Shown in pieces: positions 59,057-64,000 of a stretch of 64,000 bases of DNA (the first letter of the stretch is position 1; every line of letters begins with the position of its first letter). Made by a program: the position numbers and the translations under genes. The DNA is from Arctopsyche grandis (Eukaryota > Arthropoda > Insecta > Trichoptera > Hydropsychidae). The stretch spans positions 21,161,501 to 21,225,500 of the forward strand of contig NC_135365.1 in assembly GCF_051622035.1 (NCBI RefSeq). The letters run 5' to 3'. Under the pieces are notes generated by a model. The model made no database searches. It worked only from the letters and a program-made list of their open reading frames with translations, and was not told the DNA's origin.

Positions 59057-59062
59057 AATAAA
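59057..59062 (+). promoter_or_regulatory. Poly(A) signal AATAAA for the kinase
   Basis: AATAAA lies 24 bp after the stop codon; further A/T-rich and AATAAA motifs follow (about 59235). Such a short 3' UTR is possible but would be unusual; more distal signals may be used. Confidence 0.5.
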
Positions 59063-60968
59063 GAGCATTTATTAAATTAGCTGAAAAATGCTTTATATTT
59101 GTATGCTTGAAGTCTAGAAACAAATAATTAAAGCCCTTGAACTTAATATTGTAAAAAAAAATTAATAATTGAAAATTGAAAAAAAATTATACTTAAATAA
59201 GAATATTTGGTCAAATCAAATGATAATGTTAAACCGAATAAAAATATCAATGCATTTTTAGCATTCATTTTTTTTTTTAGATTTGAGAACAAATTTGTTT
59301 TTTATTATTGTTGGTCTATTTTTACGATTTGTTATGTCGATTAGGCTTTTTGGATTCCAAAATGCAAACGTTTCGAATACGAAAAGGCACTGCATTACTT
59401 TATTATTTCTGAGAAATCGAATCGCACTCACGATTACAAATTGATTTTGTAGTATTTAGTTGAGTGATAATAGTATTTTGTACAGCAAGGGCTCCTAATA
59501 TTTGGGACCCGTTTGGGAAATGATGTCGACGGACGCCAACTCTGATCATCGAGAGCAAATATCGGGAACGTTCATATTGTCGTTGCCTTATTCTAAAACC
59601 TGTCAACTTCATCATTTCTCAACCCTTGCCGCTATAGATTTAAAGTCGTTACATCTGTGATTACCAAATTAAAAACGACAGTTTTTAATTTGGATTTATC
59701 GATTTACTTAACATGGTGTTTTTGTTATTCCTATTTGGCAGTGGATTGTTATTTATATTAATATTCTTTTTTGCATACTACTAGGCTGTATCAAAGATAA
59801 TATATTATACAAATAAATATAAAGAAAAGAAAAATATTCTTATATAGGCGTTAAAGCAATTTGGTATGGGCTATATGAAAAAATAATTAAATAAAAAAAA
59901 TTATAACGAAGTGGAGAAAGTTTCAAAGGCGGAACGCTTTTTAACCGAGTACTTTGAAAAGTTTTCTGCATTACTGATAATAAAAAGACTGAATTGGCTA
60001 CAGCGTGATATAAGAAATGTTTATAACGTTTGCAGTATGAATTACCTTGAATTTGTTTAAACTCGTTAGTTGCGTCGACACAATTGATCGCTTCGATTTG
60101 TTCGTGCATATCACGCATTCAAAAATTTCTCATTATTACTATATATATATGCGATCGCATTGAACGAGGTGGCCTATTACATTACCCTCCCGGCCTCCCC
60201 GCTACCCGACTCCTCGACGTGCTCCACTCCAAATTGAAGAATGTCGAAACAATGATGCACTCGCATCAATTGCTTTGATTCAAGATCTATTCTGTACGGA
60301 GCCCGGCGTGAGATTAAATTATCCCTCCCCCCGTCTCGTATTTATCAGACTGTGTTTGAAGCAGTTTTTTTTTTAATTTTATATATTGTGAGCTCACGTT
60401 CGAGTAGGTAATCGAAAATGATTCTAAAATTGATAATGTGTTCTGCCCGATCCTGGTTTTTTTTAAGTGTTCCAATGACTTAATGATTTAGTGAATTAAT
60501 GTTTAGTTTTTAAAAATTTGAGAAAATGTTAAGAAATACAATATATATATAAATATTATTATGAAGATTATTATTTTTATATTGTTTAATTTTTTTGTGA
60601 ATGACTCGTTCTCTTGTATGATCTTTTCGATACGACCCATCGCCTATGTCACGTTTTTTTTTTTCAGTGCTTCTCCGATTATCTCAATTTAAATTGTGTC
60701 AAAACTGATTTCTTCGAGTGTATAATTGTGTATTTATTCTATTTATGATTCGTACGATGCTTTTTTTAATTAATTGGAGGAAAATTTGAGAAGCACTAGC
60801 CTAAATATTTAGCGGAATTAGCATTTGATTAATTAAATACTGACAAATTTGTTGATATTCCTTTCCATATTCCGACTGTTTTGCCTTTCACACTTTATCT
60901 TTGCTCGGAATTGTTTTCATATATGCTTGCGTATTATTATTTAATGTCTACGTTCGATCATTTATATA
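59063..60968. other. Downstream flank of kinase, possible long 3' UTR
   Basis: AT-rich sequence with several T and A runs and short frames without motifs (for example a 70-codon minus frame at 59403-59615). Part may be an extended kinase 3' UTR. No repeat family of the window is found here. Confidence 0.4.
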
Positions 60969-61230
60969 TCTAATCTATAATTTGGAAAGAGACTTTGTAT
61001 GTAAATATCCTTGGTCGTCGTCGTTTTCGTCGTTTTCGTCGTCGTCGTCCGTAGATCGGTGACGTCATCGAACACGTGATTCGATTTTTTTTTTTTCGAT
61101 CCATGGGCGCCGATTTGTTTTTTTCGTTTCAATGGATTCACCCCCGCGGGGGCGCAAAGCGAGTAGTTTCATGGGGCCCCGCCAGGGGCGCCACAAGGGG
61201 CGTAGCCCCGTGGGGCTCAAAAGGGGGCGC

Positions 61231-62104
61231 CACAAGGGGCGCAGCCCCGTGGGGCCCCGAAGGGGGCCCGGGGGGCCCAGCCTCATGGGGCGCAGCCCCA
61301 TGGGGCTCAAAAGGGGGTGCCACAAGGGGCGCAGCCCCGTGAAGCCCCGAAGGGGGCGCGGGGGGCCCAGCCTCATGGGGCGCAGCCCCATGGGGCTCAA
61401 AAGGGGGCGCCACAAGGGGCGCAGCCCCGTGGGGCCCCGAAGGGGGCCCGGGGGGCCCAGCCTCATGGGGCGCAGCCCCATGAGGCTCAAAAGGGGGCGC
61501 CACAAGGGGCGCAGCCCCGTGGGGCCCCGAAGGGGGCCCGGGGGGCCCAGCCTCATGGGGCGCAGCCCCATGGGGCTCAAAAGGGGGCGCCACAAGGGGC
61601 GCAGCCCCGTGGGGCCCCGAAGGGGGCCCGGGGGGCCCAGCCTCATGGGGCGCAGCCCCATGGGGCTCAAAAGGGGGCGCCACAAGGGGCGCAGCCCCGT
61701 GAAGCCCCGAAGGGGGCCCGGGGGGCCCAGCCTCATGGGGCGCAGCCCCATGGGGCTCAAAAGGGGGCGCCACAAGGGGCGCAGCCCCGTGGGGCCCCGA
61801 AGGGGGCCCGGGGGGCCCAGCCTCATGGGGCGCAGCCCCATGGGGCTCAAAAGGGGGCGCCACAAGGGGCGCAGCCCCGTGGGGCCCCGAAGGGGGCCCG
61901 GGGGGCCCAGCCTCATGGGGCGCAGCCCCATGGGGCTCAAAAGGGGGCGCCACAAGGGGCGCAGCCCCGTGGGGCCCCGAAGGGGGCCCGGGGGGCCCAG
62001 CCTCATGGGGCGCAGCCCCATGGGGCTCAAAAGGGGGCGCCACAAGGGGCGCAGCCCCGTGGGGCCCCGAAGGGGGCCCGGGGGGCCCAGCCTCATGGGG
62101 CGCA
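61231..62104. repeat. 90-bp GC-rich tandem array, 9.7 units
   Basis: Units start at 61231 and every 90 bp with CACAAGGGGCGCAGCCCCGT. Each unit has two related halves containing GGGGCGCAGCCCC. Units differ by a few substitutions only (GTGAAGCC for GTGGGGCC at 61341 and 61701). A degenerate part precedes it from about 61160. Because 90 is a multiple of three, several frames on both strands stay open for 270-346 codons. Confidence 0.95.
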
Positions 62105-62131
62105 AGCCCTAATAGGCATTAACTAAGGGGG

Positions 62132-62797
62132 GCGAAGCCCTAGACGGCAATTAATCATGGGGGCGCGGAGGGGCGAAGCCCTAAAAGGCAACTGATCATG
62201 GGGGCGAAGCCTTAGACGGCATTTAATCATGGGGGCGCGGAGGGGCGAAGCCCTAAAAGGCATTAACTAAGGGGGGCGAAGCCCTAAACGGCAATTAATC
62301 TTGGGGACGCGGGGGGCGAAGCCCTAAAAGGCAACTGATCATGGGGGCGAAGCCTTAGACGGCATTTAATCATGGGGGCGCGGAGGGGCGAAGCCCTAAA
62401 AGGCATTAACTAAGGGGGGCGAAGCCCTAAACGGCAATTAATCTTGGGGGCGCGGGGGGCGAAGCCCTAAAAGGCATTAACTAGGGGGGGCGAAGCCCTA
62501 GACGGCATTTAATCATGGGGGTGCGGAGGGGCGAAGCCCTAAAAGGCATTAACTAAGGGGGGCGAAGCCCGAAACGGCAATTAATCTTGGGGGCGCGGGG
62601 GGCGAAGCCCTAAAAGGCATTAACTAAGGGGGGCGAAGCCCTAGACGGCTTTGAATCATGGGGGCGCGGAGGGGCGAAGCCCTAAAAGGCAACTGATCAT
62701 GGGGGCGAAGCCCTAAACAGCAATTGCTCATGGGGCGTGGAGGGGCGAAGCCCTAGAAGGCAAAGGCTAAGGGGGGTGCCGAGGGCGAAGCCCTAGA
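62132..62797. repeat. About 72-bp array built on GGGGCGAAGCCC, 19 cores
   Basis: The core GCGAAGCC occurs 19 times, alternating at about 41 and 31 bp (for example 62132, 62173, 62204, 62245, 62276), linked by CTAAAAGGCATTAACTAAG and ACGGCAATTAATCATGG. The core can fold as GGGC-GAA-GCCC. The junction with the 90-bp array has an intermediate form GGGGCGCAAGCCC. Confidence 0.9.
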
Positions 62798-62955
62798 AGG
62801 CAAAAAAAAAAAATTGATTTTTTTTTTGATCTTTTAAAATTTTTTTTTTGATTTTTTTTTTGATTTTTTTTTTATTTTTTTTTTATTTTTTTTTAAATTT
62901 TTTTTTAAAATTTTTTTTTAAAATTTTAAAATTTTTTTTTTTTTTTAATTTAAAT
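62798..62955. repeat. Poly-T / TTTTTTGAT low-complexity tract
   Basis: A short A run, then T-rich sequence with GATTTTTTTTT units and AAAATTTT breaks, up to the Helitron 3' region. Confidence 0.9.
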
Positions 62956-63019
62956 TAGCTTAGTCATGTTTAAGCGGTTTATATTATAAACACTGAGCGA
63001 AGCCGGGTAATACAGCTAG

Positions 63020-63475
63020 TATATTTATATATTGGGAAAAAAATGATATTATGTTTAAACCATATTTCTGTTTATCAACAATTGTAAAGGATTTTTTTTT
63101 TCAAATATAACCATAGTAACAAAAACTCACTTGGTAGTTTTTTCTGATTTATTTGTACTGTGTATTATACTATGGGTTTTTACACCGATCAACATAAACG
63201 TAGAGGTTCTTATAGAGAAAACCTTCAACTATATAAATAATACAAACCAATTGTACTCTTTTGTATTGTATATTGTACTTCCAACATAAGTAATAGATTT
63301 ATATTTATCGGTGTAAAATTTCCATTGTCTATATATCTCACGCTTTACCAGTGTGGGATGTTTAAATACCGGTTCTAATTGTCTGTACGCTATGTGCTAC
63401 ATTTGAAACAAGCCATTCAGATTTCACTCTGTATTTTTCATGTTGTCAATGTTTGTAGAGATTTTTTTCCGATGC
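63020..63475. other. Intergenic, nothing recognised
   Basis: AT-rich with no gene or element identified. Confidence 0.45.
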
Positions 63476-63824
63476 GGTGCAAACGATCGACAAGCGCCAG
63501 ACAGACTGAACCACAGATTAACGACACGTGTACCTTATGCGTGCGCACTGCTCGCACTTACACTATGCGAAATCTACCCAAAGTCCCTACATACCTACCC
63601 TGAGTACGTTCTGTGCTGCTCCTGATACTTTAGTTCCGAATTTTGCCTTATTAAACTCGCCAGAAAGATCCAACTCAATTTTAATAATTGCATCTGTGCA
63701 CATCGAAAGGTTACTCGTCGTCTGATGTGCAATCTATCATTCGTGAAGTCGAGAATTGCGTTTAAAGCTGCCATCCAGTTAATCTGTGGTTCAGTCTGTC
63801 TGGCGCTTGTCGATCGTTTGCACC
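63476..63824. mobile_element. Element with perfect 47-bp inverted repeats
   Basis: 63476-63522 (GGTGCAAACGATCGACAAGC onward) is exactly inverted at 63778-63824, with a 255-bp spacer of ordinary composition. Weaker similarity extends outward (T-rich, then GGTGC). Perfect arms suggest a young MITE or foldback, but no target duplication was found. Confidence 0.75.
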
Positions 63825-64000
63825 AAACCAATTTTTTTCGAGTGATTGTCGTGTTTCCAAAACGAAACGATTCGAGAATTATATGCATCGGCACCGACTA
63901 CCAGACCAAACTTGAACATTTTCGTTATCAATTTATTAGTCATTGGAATGACGCATCTCATGGGTCAATCTCAATTGGAAATACATTAGAGAAATGGAGA

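Larger units (their letters stand above)
60969..63019 (+). mobile_element. Helitron carrying two GC-rich tandem arrays
   Basis: Starts after A with TCTAATCTATAATTTGGAAA then GAGACTTTGTATGT, as in 10001 and 35271 (inverse). It ends TAAGCGGTTTATATTATAAA, hairpin GAGCGAAGCCGGG, ATACAG, CTAG before T. It is about 2.05 kb, roughly ten times its relatives, because the interior is filled by a (TCG)n-like start (61012-61050), a 90-bp array, a 72-bp array and a T-rich tract. No Rep/helicase. Confidence 0.85.

Noticed and set aside
61065..62126. Open frames of 269-346 codons on both strands with Gly/Pro/Arg-rich 30-residue repeats
   Set aside because: They translate the 90-bp GC-rich array. The unit length is a multiple of three and stops are rare, so several frames stay open at once. 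They lie inside a Helitron and no frame has an independent domain.

Overview
The window looks like AT-rich, gene-poor insect nuclear DNA. The evidence is one clearly conserved animal kinase gene, a repeat landscape typical of large insect genomes (tRNA-headed SINEs, Helitrons, hAT, Harbinger and TTAA-flanked MITEs, LINE remnants, gypsy-type solo LTRs) and very many ACATACATATGTATGT-type microsatellite palindromes. The sequence alone does not fix the order.

Only one complete, convincing protein gene is present: an intact single-exon 503-codon Ste20-type kinase of the Frayed/OXSR1/STK39 family at 57522-59033 (+). It has a poly(A) signal 24 bp after its stop. A GC-rich, CpG-rich island at about 55440-56250 could be its promoter or an upstream non-coding exon. 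Two other short stretches (32813-33007 and 41706-41891) have coding-like composition and could be exons of unrecognised genes. Everything else that is open is transposon remnant or low-complexity.

Layout. 1-9300: TTAA MITEs, a Helitron split by a solo LTR, and SINE fragments. 10000-14430: a short Helitron, a MITE with a 15-bp minisatellite, and a long inverted-repeat element carrying a Harbinger insertion with a transposase remnant. 16100-23000: SINEs, an unclassified 500-bp repeat, a hAT fragment, Harbinger-like MITEs and a near-palindromic foldback of about 600 bp. 24200-25350: remnants of a LINE with an endonuclease domain. 27800-35500: more SINEs, Helitrons, a solo LTR inside a MITE and LINE 3' ends. 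35900-37440: a LINE split by an 820-bp hAT element. 39800-46980: hAT MITEs, a second Helitron family and further copies of the 500-bp repeat. 50300-55350: a dense transposon knot with two chains of hAT MITEs, one inside a Tc1/IS630-type transposase pseudogene. 55440-59060: the kinase locus. 60969-63019: a 2-kb Helitron whose interior is filled by two GC-rich tandem arrays.

The most unusual structures are (i) chains of two, three and five short hAT MITEs placed end to end, separated only by copies of the same 8-bp target (about GTTATTAC or GTCATCAC); (ii) the Helitron with a 90-bp and a 72-bp tandem array that share a GGGGCGMAGCCC hairpin core resembling the Helitron's own 3' hairpin; and (iii) the foldback at 21311-21933, flanked by 19-bp direct repeats. 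Apart from the kinase, the genes do not form a pathway; the window mainly records repeated, nested transposition.
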